Assembly: GCA_017527495.1 (NCBI GenBank)
Contig: JAFXPY010000053.1
Span: 79,834 to 143,833 of the forward strand
DNA: 64,000 nt
From: Paludibacteraceae bacterium
Lineage (GTDB): Bacteria > Bacteroidota > Bacteroidia > Bacteroidales > Paludibacteraceae
Reading direction: 5' to 3'
Both the position numbers and the translations under genes were made by a program. Each line of letters opens with the position of its first letter. Within the stretch, counting starts at the first letter, position 1. Shown piece after piece: positions 1-12,400 of the stretch. The notes beneath the pieces were generated by a model. It was not told the origin of the DNA, ran no database searches, and was given only the letters and a program-made list of their open reading frames with translations.

Positions 1-2717
1 CACGCGTCAGAGGGGCTGTTACAGCACTTGAGCAGGCAGGGTTTATCGCTCGCGGAAATAACTCGCCGAGGATTTTTGCCACAGGAATAAAAGTGCGATC
101 GATGGACGAGGCGCGGAAGCGGCTGACGGCTTCGCGTCTTTTTGATGATACAAGCCGCGAAGAAGCCGTACGCATCATCAGCTCGCTCATCAGTTCTCGT
201 GCCACTGCCGATGGTCGTGGTGCTGAAGCCGAAAGCAGAATCGACTACCTGTCCGACATGCTCGGTTTGAATAAAGAAATAGTCATTCACAATATCAACC
301 TGATGCGGCAAGAGGGCATATTGGCAGACACCCGCGATATGCACGCATATATCGACAACACTAAGATAATTCGTCAGTTAGATGGCATCTTGCGTTTGGA
401 ACGCTACCTATTAGAGCGTATCAATGGTGAAAATACCATCTATAACTACAAGCAGCTCAATGCCGAAGCACAAAAAGCAGGTGATGGGCAGTGCAACGTC
501 AAACTGCTCCATCAATTGTTGCATTTCTTGTTGGTAAAAGGTTATATCCACAAGCAGGAACACACGGCAAGCGGTAATGTAAGTTTGCGATTGCAGACTG
601 ACAAGCAGACAGCACTCGCACGCTTCGACCACAGAGAGAGTCTATGTCGTTTTATCTTATCTAAATTAGCGGAAAAGGCAACCGACAAGCAAATTACATT
701 CTCGTTGGTCGAATGGTTGCAGCAGTATAATGCAGAGTTGCAAACCAATATGTTCGCTCAGACCCGACAAACAAACATCAATGATATTGAGGAAGCATTG
801 CTGTATCTGAGCAAGATGGAACTTGTCAAAATTGAAGGCGGGTTTATGGTTGTCTATTCGCCTATGCAGATTCAGCGTCAGGTGGAGCGCACGCGGCGAT
901 ACGGCAAAGAGCAATATCGACTGCTCGACGAGTTCTATCGTCAGCGTATTCAACAGATACATATAGTGGGTGAGTTCGCCAATATGATGGTGCGCGACTA
1001 TGATGCCGCTATGCAGTTTGTGAGCGACTATTTTCTGATGAACTACCGCGAGTTCATTGTCAAATACTTTAAGGGTGAGCGTCGTGTGCAGATACAAAAG
1101 AACATCACCCCTGCCAAATATCAGCAGGTGTTCGGTGTCTTGAGCGAGCGGCAACGCCAGATTATTGACGACAAGCAAAGCAAATACATTGTCGTGGCAG
1201 CTGGACCCGGCAGTGGCAAGACTCGTGTTTTGGTACATAAGTTAGCCTCGTTGTTGCTCCTCGAAGATGTCAAGCACGAGCAGTTGCTGATGCTTACCTT
1301 CTCTCGTGCTGCGGCTACCGAATTCAAGAAGCGACTGATAGACCTTGTGGGTAATGCTGCACATTTTGTTGATATTAAGACCTTTCATTCCTATAGTTTC
1401 GACCTTATCGGTCGTCAGGGCACATTGGAAGAAGCCGACACTGTGGTGCGCCGAGCCGCCGAGATGATAGAGAACGGCGAGGTGGAAGAGAGTAAGATTG
1501 CGAAAAGTGTGCTTGTCATTGACGAGGCGCAAGACATGGGAACAGACGACTTCCGATTGGTACAGGCACTCATGCACCGCAATGAAGAGATGCGCATTAT
1601 TGCCGTTGGCGATGACGATCAGAACATATACGCCTTCCGTGGCAGCAACTCAGCCTATCTGCGCTCGCTCATTACGCAACATGAAGCTGCGGTCTATGAG
1701 ATGACCGACAACTATCGTTCCGACGCTGCTGTTGTCGAATATGCCAACCAATTTGTGCAACAGATACCTAATCGAATGAAGAACAAGCCGATAGTGGCAG
1801 TGTCAGAGAAGAAAGGTGTTGTCCGCATCACAACCGACAAAGTCCTTTCTTTCAACCCTAAGATTTCGGGCACAACAGCATTCCTTACCATTACTAACGA
1901 ACAGACTCAGCAGTTGGCATATATGCTGCAGAAGCAAGGCAAACATGTGAGGCAAATACAAAATACCGACGGCTTTCGATTTATCAATCTTGCCGAAGTT
2001 CGCTATTTCCTCAAACAGATAGGACACAATGAAGACGGCACTATCAGCAAAGAACAATGGCATGCGGCTAAAGAGCGTACGATAGCTACATACGAGACAA
2101 GCACTTGTCTTGACATCATGCGTCGGTTCTTTGCCGATTTCGAGGCTACGCACAAGACCTTCTACCGTAGCGACCTTTGGGAGTTTGCTTTGGAGTCAAA
2201 CATCGAAGATTTTATCTCGACCGAAAAAAACACCGCTTTCGTCAGCACCATCCATAAGGCGAAAGGGCGCGAGTTCGACTGTGTATATCTGCTTCTTGGT
2301 GGTCTTCGTCAGATGGACACCGAAATGCTTCGTGCTATATATGTAGGTATAACCCGCGCACGACATAATCTGTATATCATCAACGACACCTCTTTCCTTG
2401 AACAACAACAAGAGATTGCACTCTCACTCACGATGCGAGATGTGTGGCTCGACTATTTCCGCGACAAGAAAGAGAAAGTGCTCAGTATGCGAAGTGGTGA
2501 CTGCCTAACTTATATGAATGGCTATCTCCTGGGTAAGGACGGCACATATATAGCAAGTCTTTCAACAGCAATGCGCGAGAAAATGAAGCAGTTACATGAG
2601 GTGGGTTATGCCGTGACAGAGGCAAGCGTGAGTTATGTGCTCGCTTGGCGCCCCCAAGACGAAACCGAAGAAGTAGCAGTCCTTCTTGCTAATTTAATAT
2701 TGCAGAACAAAAAGTAA
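1..2717 (+). CDS. RecQ/UvrD-type fusion DNA helicase, C-terminal part (5' end outside window)
   Basis: The reading frame is open from base 3, so the GTG at 93 is not the true start; the gene enters from the left. The first visible residues (RVRGAVTALEQAGFIARGNN) resemble the winged-helix part of RecQ helicases. After a helical linker comes a complete UvrD/Rep superfamily 1 core. Counting from base 93: Walker A GPGSGKT near residue 371, DEAQD near 475, VGDDDQNIYAFRGS near 506, a TDNYRS motif, STIHKAKGREFD near 716, and GITRARHNLYI near 752. The gene would therefore unwind DNA with ATP in repair or recombination. The RecQ half is inferred from a short segment; the SF1 helicase half is certain. 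A 63-bp gap separates it from the peroxiredoxin gene. Confidence 0.85.
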   Translation, partial: RVRGAVTALEQAGFIARGNNSPRIFATGIKVRSMDEARKRLTASRLFDDTSREEAVRIISSLISSRATADGRGAEAESRIDYLSDMLGLNKEIVIHNINLMRQEGILADTRDMHAYIDNTKIIRQLDGILRLERYLLERINGENTIYNYKQLNAEAQKAGDGQCNVKLLHQLLHFLLVKGYIHKQEHTASGNVSLRLQTDKQTALARFDHRESLCRFILSKLAEKATDKQITFSLVEWLQQYNAELQTNMFAQTRQTNINDIEEALLYLSKMELVKIEGGFMVVYSPMQIQRQVERTRRYGKEQYRLLDEFYRQRIQQIHIVGEFANMMVRDYDAAMQFVSDYFLMNYREFIVKYFKGERRVQIQKNITPAKYQQVFGVLSERQRQIIDDKQSKYIVVAAGPGSGKTRVLVHKLASLLLLEDVKHEQLLMLTFSRAAATEFKKRLIDLVGNAAHFVDIKTFHSYSFDLIGRQGTLEEADTVVRRAAEMIENGEVEESKIAKSVLVIDEAQDMGTDDFRLVQALMHRNEEMRIIAVGDDDQNIYAFRGSNSAYLRSLITQHEAAVYEMTDNYRSDAAVVEYANQFVQQIPNRMKNKPIVAVSEKKGVVRITTDKVLSFNPKISGTTAFLTITNEQTQQLAYMLQKQGKHVRQIQNTDGFRFINLAEVRYFLKQIGHNEDGTISKEQWHAAKERTIATYETSTCLDIMRRFFADFEATHKTFYRSDLWEFALESNIEDFISTEKNTAFVSTIHKAKGREFDCVYLLLGGLRQMDTEMLRAIYVGITRARHNLYIINDTSFLEQQQEIALSLTMRDVWLDYFRDKKEKVLSMRSGDCLTYMNGYLLGKDGTYIASLSTAMREKMKQLHEVGYAVTEASVSYVLAWRPQDETEEVAVLLANLILQNKK

Positions 2718-2780
2718 GTTTTTAATATCATTGCCTAATTTAACAACATATCATTATATATCAAACAAACTTATACCATT

Positions 2781-3221
2781 ATGCAAATAGGAGACAAAAT
2801 GCCGCATTTTAGCGTGCTTAATCAAGACAATGAGGTCGTAACCGACAAAGACCTAATCGGCAAGCCAACGGTGCTTTATGTCTATCCCAAAGACTCAACA
2901 CCCGGGTGTACAGCGGAGGCTTGTAACCTGCGCGATAACTACCATTCGTTCCTTGCACGGGGCTATCAAGTCTATGGCGTGAGCAAGGACTCACCTGCTT
3001 CGCATCAGCGTTTCATTGCAAAGTACGAGTTGCCATTCCCTCTTTTGAGCGACCCGACGACAGAACTGCTACAGGCTCTCGGTGCTTACGGCGAGAAGAA
3101 GATGTACGGTAAGACAGTCATGGGAACGTTGCGCAAGACATTCATTTTCAGTGCTGACGGCATTCTTGAGCGCATCATCGAAAAAGTGGATACCAAGAAC
3201 CATACAGAGCAGATTTTGTAA
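2781..3221 (+). CDS. bcp: Thioredoxin-dependent thiol peroxidase, Bcp/PrxQ type peroxiredoxin
   Basis: A 146-aa AhpC/TSA-fold protein, close to the usual ~150 aa. The active-site segment PKDSTPGCTAEAC places the peroxidatic cysteine at C43 and the resolving cysteine five residues later at C48, the atypical 2-Cys arrangement of the Bcp/PrxQ group. It reduces hydrogen peroxide and organic hydroperoxides in the cytoplasm using thioredoxin. There is no signal peptide. The gene has its own AT-rich leader and is followed by a strong intrinsic terminator, so it is probably expressed as a single unit or with the upstream helicase. Confidence 0.93.
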   Translation: MQIGDKMPHFSVLNQDNEVVTDKDLIGKPTVLYVYPKDSTPGCTAEACNLRDNYHSFLARGYQVYGVSKDSPASHQRFIAKYELPFPLLSDPTTELLQALGAYGEKKMYGKTVMGTLRKTFIFSADGILERIIEKVDTKNHTEQIL

Positions 3222-3288
3222 AAAAATATCGAGAATCGCGTATTTTTTGTGCCTATGTTGCGGATTTAAGATAATTTTGGCAATACAA

Positions 3289-3330
3289 AACAATCGCTCA
3301 TTTGGGCTAAAACCTAATGAGCGGTTGTTT
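3289..3330 (+). terminator. Intrinsic terminator after bcp
   Basis: A 14-bp stem (AACAATCGCTCATT pairing with AATGAGCGGTTGTT, one G-T wobble) is followed by a T-rich run, 68 bp after the bcp stop codon. Confidence 0.8.
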
Positions 3331-3382
3331 TTATTTATTTTATTTTATTTGTGGGATTTTTTTTTATTTTAGCGAAATTTAG

Positions 3383-3390
3383 TAATTTTG
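3383..3390 (+). promoter_or_regulatory. Bacteroidota -7 box for the giant gene
   Basis: TAATTTTG matches the Bacteroidota -7 consensus TAnnTTTG and lies 48 bp before the ATG at 3438, after the bcp terminator. Pattern match only. Confidence 0.6.
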
Positions 3391-3437
3391 CAGTTGCTAT
3401 AGATTGACAATTTTGATAATCATAATTTCATAAACAG

Positions 3438-6400
3438 ATGAAAACGATACTACCTACAGTTAGCAGAATGGCTACGATTGCCATCATTGCTATTTTAACA
3501 ATGTTTCTCGTTCCGAATAAAGCTCGTGCCAACGATTATTTGGAGCAAAAAAAACATTATAGTATTTACGCTTCAGGTATGAATAAGGTGCATTTCGTTA
3601 TTCCCGTATGGGCATACGGAGCGAGTTATGATTACTATGCCTACGACGAGGACGGCAAGTGCAGTTATATCGCCTACAAGAAAGACGGCGACAGCGAGTG
3701 GAAGACTATCGCTTACTACAAGACGGACGCATACGATGAGAATGAGAAAAATTCCGACAAGGGAACGGCGTATGTACGCCTGCTGAGCGGACAAGGCGAT
3801 ATTGTAGTTACTTCGATGGCTAATGGCGTTAATTATCAGATACACGACAATGGTGCGTGGTCTAATAAGTTGTATGTCACGCAGAAAGAGGATGACGGAT
3901 ACTCGCAGGTTACTTTCCTTGAGTTTGATTGGTATGCACCTGAGAGCTTGGATTCGCTTAAGTATTCGTTGAAGATACAGTCGGAATTTCAGCGTAGTTA
4001 TACCCATGGGAATAAGTTGAGCACTACGATAGAAGAACCTGGTTTTATCGGCTTGAACAACACTATTCGTCCGCAACTATACACTCCGTATCTCTATACA
4101 CTCAATGAGAAGGGTGTAGCAGGCTATGGCTATGCCGCAGTGCCGTATATGGTGTTTCAGGAGCCTGTGAGTTACTATACTTCGTTTAATCCGACAGAGG
4201 TGGTGGACAAAGATGTCGAGCGTTCGGGTACTATATATGTGCCGACAACCGATACGGTTCAACAGCAAATGACTGCAACCTTCAAAGTGGTGCGTGAGGC
4301 TACCACCGGCTCAACGGTAGAGCAGAAATCCACTGCCGTGGATATTCCGCCATATCATAGGATATACGATTTTGCCGTACGGGAGGAAACCGACTCAACA
4401 GGTACTTTCACGGGTAATAATATCTTGACTTGGTATATCAAAAATCCGCAGGTGAAAGACCTGATGGACAACGACTTTTTTGAGATACAGCGAGGATTAG
4501 AGAGTGATTTCAGCGATGCTCAACAAATTAATATTGTGCAGATGAAACGCGACTCTTTGGGTGACTATACATATAAGGACAGCGACCGCAGCATTTGGAC
4601 AGGTAATGCCGCTATAACAGATGATGAAATCAAGAGCAAATTGAATGTAACATATAATGTGCCGAATTATATATTGAAAGATCCTAATGGCGTTCCTGTA
4701 TATGAACTAAAACTGAGTATGACAACCGACAAAATCCGCAATCCACGGGTGCCTGTTTATTATCGTATTCGCAGAGCATCGTCATCGGTTTGGGGCTGGG
4801 ATGCTGAGTTCAGCAAGACAGCACGGTTAGACATACACAATTTCCTTGCACCATTGGCAGAAACACAAGAGAATTATTCATTAGATGAAGATTATGAGAC
4901 CAACTATAAGGTTAATTTCAAGATAAAGCTTGACAACAAAGAAGTAAGTTATTTAAAATTGCCTATAGAAGATTGGAATTTTTCGTACCAGTATATACGC
5001 AATGCATCCCCCGATAGTGTAGAAGTGAAAATTGACTACGAGCAGTATATCGGTGTTATTACCGGATATAGTGATGTGTTCGTAACAATCTATAATTCAA
5101 TAGGTGAAAAACTTATAGACGAGCGAGTGACATCACCCAAAGTGTTCAAAGTTCCAAGAGGTTCCGTATTAAATGTTACTTATGACTCTACAACCAAGAA
5201 GGGTAATACACGAACCTACAGTCTGTACGCAAACAGTAAAGTGTGGTTCAACACCGAAGCTCATTCTGCATATATGAGTGGTTGGTTTGAAATCACATCC
5301 ATCAACTTTGAAGGATACACTCCCGATGATGTCTCTAAATATATGACTGAGGAATTGCAGAAACATTTGAAAGATAGTTTGTATGTATTGGCAACTGACT
5401 ACTACACGAACCAAACTTTTAAAAAATTAGGTCGTTGCATGTGGGACCGTACGGCACAACTTATTCTGCAACGAACTATTGAAGAGACAGGGCAGACAAT
5501 GGAGTTTATCATTCCTCAGGACAGTATCAAACGTCAGGCAGATGGTTCGTGGATAGCCAACTATACCGACATAGCCGACCAAGGGTGCTCGCACTACAAG
5601 TATGCTGTCCGTATTGACCAGTCGAGGGCGGATTTGCATGTACAAGACTCTGCCTCACTAAAACCAATGCAGATAAACGGTCCATCGTTATATTTCGACG
5701 AGGCTGCTAAGATAACGAGTTTTGAAGCAACTCAGGGTGATGCAAAAACAGATATGAAAGCGGGTGTGTTGTTGCGCTGGGTGGCAAGCAGTAACGCTGT
5801 GGACAAATATGTACTGCTGCGCAGACCTAAGGATAGTGATGTCGCTGCTGATACTATGTATCAAGGCAACGACTATTATTATCTTGACCGCAGTGCAATG
5901 CCAAGCACTCATTACGAATATACCATCGAAGCTCATTACACTTGCAATGGTAAGACTACTGTCAATACTTCTACGGCAGAAGGTTGGCGTACTCCTTACG
6001 GCGAGATAAGCGGAACCATACTTATGCCTGACAACACAGGTATGGCAGGAGTGAAAGTGGCACTGCAAGATGGTAACAACAATGTCATACGCACAATAAC
6101 CACCAATGCAAGCGGTGCATATAAGTTTGACAGTTTGGAATATATAGCTATAGAGTGTGAGAAGCCGAAGGTAAAGATAACTTATTCTTATGATTTTAGT
6201 ATTTGGGAACCCGAAAGGCAAACACTATTCCGTGTACTGAATGCCGACGGCAATGTGCTTGAAGATTGGCACAACAAAAATGAAGGTATTTACGAATATC
6301 CGATAGGTACGATATTAGAAGTAAAATCCATTCTGACTGAAGTAGGCGATGCAATCAGCTCCTTTACCGTCAACGGACATGTCACCCTCGATTGCTTCTA

Positions 6401-9400
6401 TGGTCGTCAGAAAAGCGGTACGAATTACAAATATAGTTTCAAGGTATCAGCGAGCGAACAGACAGAATGTAAGTGTAAAGAAGTCAGTCAATCGAATTAT
6501 GTCGTTACTCCTACTCATCAGTATGGCATCTTCTCGCACAATAACACATCTACAGGAACGGCAAGCATTACGCTGTCGCCAAATAGTGCCGTGGCTTCGG
6601 GGATTGACTTTATGAACACTTCTACCACAAGACTTACGGGTAGGGTATTGTATAAAAACAGTAGTATTCCTGTCAGTGGCGTGATGTTCCTCCTGAACGG
6701 CGACACAGTGCGGCGTGGCAACATGCCGCTCAAGAGCGGTATCGACGGCAACTTCGAGTTGATTCTGCCGCTGCGTCAGCCATGCCGCTTGCAAGTATTC
6801 AAGCAAGGGCATATCTTTGAGGGTGATGGAATACTGCGCCTTGAGGAAGATAAAGAGGAGTTCGCACTTGACAAACCGCAGGACGGTGTGCGTTTCTATG
6901 ATATGACAAAGGTTCGTCTTGTAGGCCGTGTGGCAGGTGGTAACGACCAGCGTGACTTGCCTCGTGCTTTTGGCTTAGGCAAGAATAACCTTGGCGACAA
7001 TGTGCAACTCGTCTTGCAACTCGAAGGTGACAACACAGCACAGATAGTGCACGACCCCAACGATTTGACCCGCGACACTATTCAGCAGACCATACCGCAT
7101 GTTGTGTATCAGCCATATATGGCTGATTCCGCCATCGTCGGCACCACCCACACTCTGTTTGAGAAAAAGCGAATCACTATTCACCCCGATTCTGCTACAG
7201 GTGAGTTCGCAGTTGACTTGTTCCCTGTGAAATATAAGGTCGTACAAGCAACAGCCACAGGCTATGCCACTCTGTTTGGTTCGGGGCAGGGGTCGGAGAC
7301 TTTCGACCTTACCAATGCGCCTCTGACAGAGTATGTAGGCAGATGCAATATGACAGCCAAAGAAATAACGGTTGAGCGGAAAGATATAGTCAGTAAGCAA
7401 GGCTCCACAACCAAGTATCCATATAGCGGCGGAATCGCATCACAAGGGGGACTGTTAGACGGCGATTCTATTCACTACAATGCAGTATATGACCGCATCT
7501 ATCACTCACCGGTAATAGTTACCCTCAAACAAGTGCTATATGGCTTAGACAAAGCCGGCTATGGTGAGGAAGAGATGGATGTGAACAGCCTGAGCCTCCA
7601 AAATAAGCAGAAAGTGAGACTTTATGAGAAACATGATGACGGCTCGGTTACTTATCTGCTCGGTCATCCTGTTTTCGTTGCCAACCGCAAGTACCAGTTT
7701 ATAGCCCGTGCCTTTGAGCGTTATTACTACAACAACAATCTGCAGTCGAGCGAAGTAGATGAAGTGCCGCAGCGCGGTGGTAGCGTCAGAATACATAATG
7801 GCTTGAAGTCGGCAACCACATATCAAGACTATACTCTTGACGACAAAGGGCAGAATAAGTCTGTAATGCTCGAAGTGGCAGATATAGACACGGAGAACAG
7901 CGGCGAGAATGCACTACGCACCGTCAGTACCGTGCTGCAAGTAGATGATAACTATGTAGAGACAGATGTGTTCCAAGCCTTTGTTAGTGGAACAGACATA
8001 CAGAACGGTGACTTGACTTCGACCGAGAGTGAGGTAGTGCTATTGGATATTGTGCGCGACCCGGGAGGAAACGGCTCATCGGCATGGGTCGAAAGCGGAA
8101 CAACTTATAACTTCGCTTATACCGATAGTTATGATTGGAAGATAGGTATCGAACTGACGCCTAAATACGGTGTTAGCATCTCGCAAGATATAGGTGCAGT
8201 GGCTGCACCGGAAGGTGCAGGTTCGTATCTTGGTTCGACTTACGAAAGCAGCCGACAATTGAGTTTCACACTGCCTATCACACACGAGTGGAAATGGGGT
8301 TATAAGTACAACTACACCTTTACCACCACAGACCGTATCTCAACAAGCAGCGGCAAGGCTAAGGATAATGTGGGACGCAATGCTGATGTGTTCCTCGGCA
8401 CGACAGTAAGTCAATTGGCAGGCAAAGCCAAAACTGTCGATATCATCAACGATAGTATGTTTATTGCCCGTCAGCCTGCTATCAACGCGGGACTGATGAA
8501 AGTGCTCGCACAAGGCACAGATTCCGTTGGCAAGCAGTACTATCTTGTAACAGGTCAGAAAGTGGTGCTCGGCTCGCATGTCGCAGGCTCGTTTGTTTAT
8601 ACACAATACTATATCCTTAACACTCTTATCCCCAAACTAGCATTAGAACGTCAGAACCTGCTCATGAACTTCCCTGATTCGGCAGCCGCACAAGACTACG
8701 CCGACCAAACAGGTGAAGCGGTGTATTGGTACCATTCGACAGGAGAGAATGTAAGTCTTATCGACACCTTGCCATACAACACTTACGAAATGTTTGTACC
8801 CAAAAAATCAAGCAGAGCTTTCACTAACCGCGTGGCGGCATTAGATAACATGATTCTGCAGTGGATAACTATTCTCTATCAGAACGAGAAAGAAAAAGTT
8901 ATTGCTCGCATGATTGGTTCCCAGGTAGGCACATGGTCAGTAAGCAGCGGTGCAACAATATCACATACCGACAACTATACAGCTTCAGCACAATACAACG
9001 AGATGCCACAGGGCTGGGCTCTCGTTGGATCTAACGCGGCAAGTAATAGCGCGAAAGCCGGACAGAAACTACTGAAAGACATGGTAAACATTGTCAAGTT
9101 CTTCAAAGGTATGGGTAAAGAACAAATTGGTACAACTGTGGCACAGGTCATTAATAACTTAGCCCGTCAGGAAGGACAAGGTGTAGGATCTGACCCGACC
9201 GATAAACAAGAACAGCAGAGCCTCGGCACAAAGACCAACTCTTCCAAAATCTCGTTTGACTATAATCCTATATTTTCTTACGACAACAATTCTAATGCTT
9301 TGCAAGAGCAGACTGTCAAGAAGTCGAGCGGTTTCACACTTGGTGCAGACACCCATGGCGATATCACAGTTTCTGTCTATCGTGCTCAATATGACAGCGT

Positions 9401-12400
9401 ATGGGATAATCGGACACAGCCTATCCGTGATAAAGTGAATCAAAACGGCTATACCGACTATCTCTATGGCTCGTATGTGTTCTATACAGTGGCAGGAAGC
9501 AGTTATTGTCCACACGAAGAAGAGGAAAAGACGCTGTTCTACAACAAGGGCATGATTCTCAACAACGAGACACAGTGGGTTGACAAACCGGAAATGTCAA
9601 TTGACACCCACGAGCAGACCGGTGTACAACCTGACAAGCGAGCCACATTCCGTGTAACGCTTATGAACAACGGACAAGTGCAGACCGGCTTGGGTGCCAA
9701 CGGCACTTTGTTTAACCTTGCTCTATGGGCTGACTCTAATCCCGATGGAGCGAAAGTGTATGTGGATGGTGCACCGCTAATAACGGCTATCCCTGTGTTC
9801 TTAGTACCCGGGCAGCCGGTAGTAAAGACCATTGAGGTAGAGCGCGGAACAGTAGATGACTACAATAATCTCACACTTGGACTTTCGCTGGCAGACTGCC
9901 CAAAGACAAATTCAAAACTTAATTTCTCAGTACACTTCTTACCGGTTTCGTCAGATGTGTCTATTTCCATGCCGCGACAGAACTGGATAATGAACACCCT
10001 CTCGCAGCATGATTCTGTGGGCTATTACCTGCCGGTGGAAATAGACGGATTCGATATTCACCATAAGAACTTCGACCATATAGAGTTCCAATACAAACTC
10101 TCTACAGAAAGCGAAGAGATGTGGGTGAACCAATGCTCGTTCTATGCTTCCGACTCGCTCTATCAACTTGCCACAGGCAACAAAGCTATGATACAGAATG
10201 GTCGCATAGTGCCCTTCCGCTTCTATGGCGAACGCGACCCGATGGAGCAGCGTTACGACCTGCGTGCCGTTACCTTCTGTCGTTTCGGCTCAGGCTTTGT
10301 AACCAAGTCCTCGCCTGTCATCAGCGGCACGAAAGACACCCGTCCGCCACGCGTCTTCGGCGAGCCGGAGCCTGTCAATGCCATCCTCGGCGTGGGCGAT
10401 AACCTCAAGCTTCGCTTCAATGAACCTATAGCCGGCAATTACCTCGATGAGGACAACAACTTCCAACTTGTCGGCTATACCAACGAGACCGGTATCACCA
10501 CCAACGCCTCCGTCCATTTCGACGGCACCCCCAACTCGTATGCCGCTACCCAAGTAAGTAGAACATTAGAAGCGCGCTCGTATTCAATAGATATGGTTGT
10601 TAAACCAACAACGCCTACAAGCGAATGTGTATTCTTCGAACATGGACTTAACCGCGAAGGAATAGTCTTTGGTAAGACAGCCGACGACCGTCTGTATCTG
10701 CAGTTTGGCACATATACGATTCTCTCCCTGCCATTGCCAAAACAGATGCTTGACTTTACAAGGGTTGTAGCTACTTACAACTACCCCAACAACACCTTGC
10801 GCTTCTATGCCGGGTCGGAAGATATTACTGACAATAATGCCAATCCCGTACCCGACATCCCTTACACCCTCAACGCTCCGCTTGTGTTCGGACGTGGCAT
10901 GGACGGCAACATGCTCGAAGTGCGACTCTGGACTAAGCCGCTCACTCAAGAAGAAATATCCGCAACTAACATGCGTTATCTCACCGGCTTCGAGCAGGAA
11001 CTGGTAGCATATTATCCAATGAACGAAGCCGCCGGCAACACCGTCAGCGATAAAGCTACCGGTGCCACCCTGACCTTGCACGGCACTTCATGGAACCTGC
11101 CTAAAGGCATATCGCTCGCGCTCAAGAACGGCGAGAGAGTTAAACTCGCACATAACAAGCTCTCGCGTTCGGCAGTATATGACGCCACCTACATGCTTTG
11201 GTTCCGTCCAACGAGCACCGGTGGCACTATCTTCACGGCTGGTGAAAAACGTTTCACACTTGCCGACAGTCAACTGCAATGGCAACTAAACGACAGCACC
11301 TCATATCCGTTAGGCGCTGTCAACACCGACGAGTGGCACCACCTCGTGCTGGCTATCAACCATACCTACAACAACGTGGCTCTATATGTTGATGGCAAGA
11401 TGAAGGCTTCATATCCTGCCACCCAGATGACAGGCATGACGGGCGATATGTTCTTCGGCGGCGATGGCTTCGAGGGCAATATCGATGAGTTCGTTGTCTT
11501 CGAGCAAGCCCTGCCTAAGACCCTCATTGAGGATTATGGCAACCGCACACCGGCAGGCGACGAGATGGGACTCATGGCATATCTGCCTTTCGAACAACTC
11601 AAGCAGAACGACAACGGCGTGCTCGAGCTCGTCTTCTCCATCAACGACCAACGCCAGTTCCGCGACGTCTACGGCAACGTGGTGGACAAGGCCGTACCGC
11701 TGCTGGACGAAGATCAGCCTACCAACGGACCGCAGCCAAAGGCAAGAATCTTGGCTGATTATGCCGACAAAACCATCTTCGCCCCCGTGACCGGCTTCGG
11801 CCTGCTCACTAAACTCAACTTCGACTGGGCTTTCAACCAAGACGAACTGCTCATCAACCTCAAGATGGCAGACCACGAAATCAACAAGCAGACGCTCTAC
11901 ATCACCGTGCGCGATGTCGAAGACCTCAACGGCAACCCTATGCCGTCGCCTGTCATGTGGACAGCCTACGTTGACCGCAACGCCCTCAAATGGGACTACC
12001 GACAAGTAGAGTTCAGCCATGAGTACAACAGCACCTATGATGACAAGAACTATCTCGACATCTCTTTCACCAACCAGAGCGGACGCCGCCACCAGTACTC
12101 CATCGAGTCGCTGCCGGCATGGCTCACCGTGGACGAGACATCAGGCTCGGTTGCCCCAACCGAATTTAAGCAGCTGCGTTTCTCCTTCGACTTATCAATG
12201 CCTGTCGGGAAATATACCGACCTCGTCTATCTCACCGATGAGAATGGACTCTCCGAGCCACTCCGTGTCAACTATGAAGTTAAAGCAAAATGCCCATGGC
12301 AAGAACCGACAACAGGCGATTATCAGCTTAATATGTCGGTATGCGGACAAGTGCTTATCAACGATGACTACGACACCGACACCGAAGATAAACTGATTGC

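Noticed and set aside
11409..12092. A 227-codon minus-strand open frame within the giant gene
   Set aside because: Antisense by-product of the high-GC section of the giant gene; the sense frame carries a LamG-like and an Ig-like domain.
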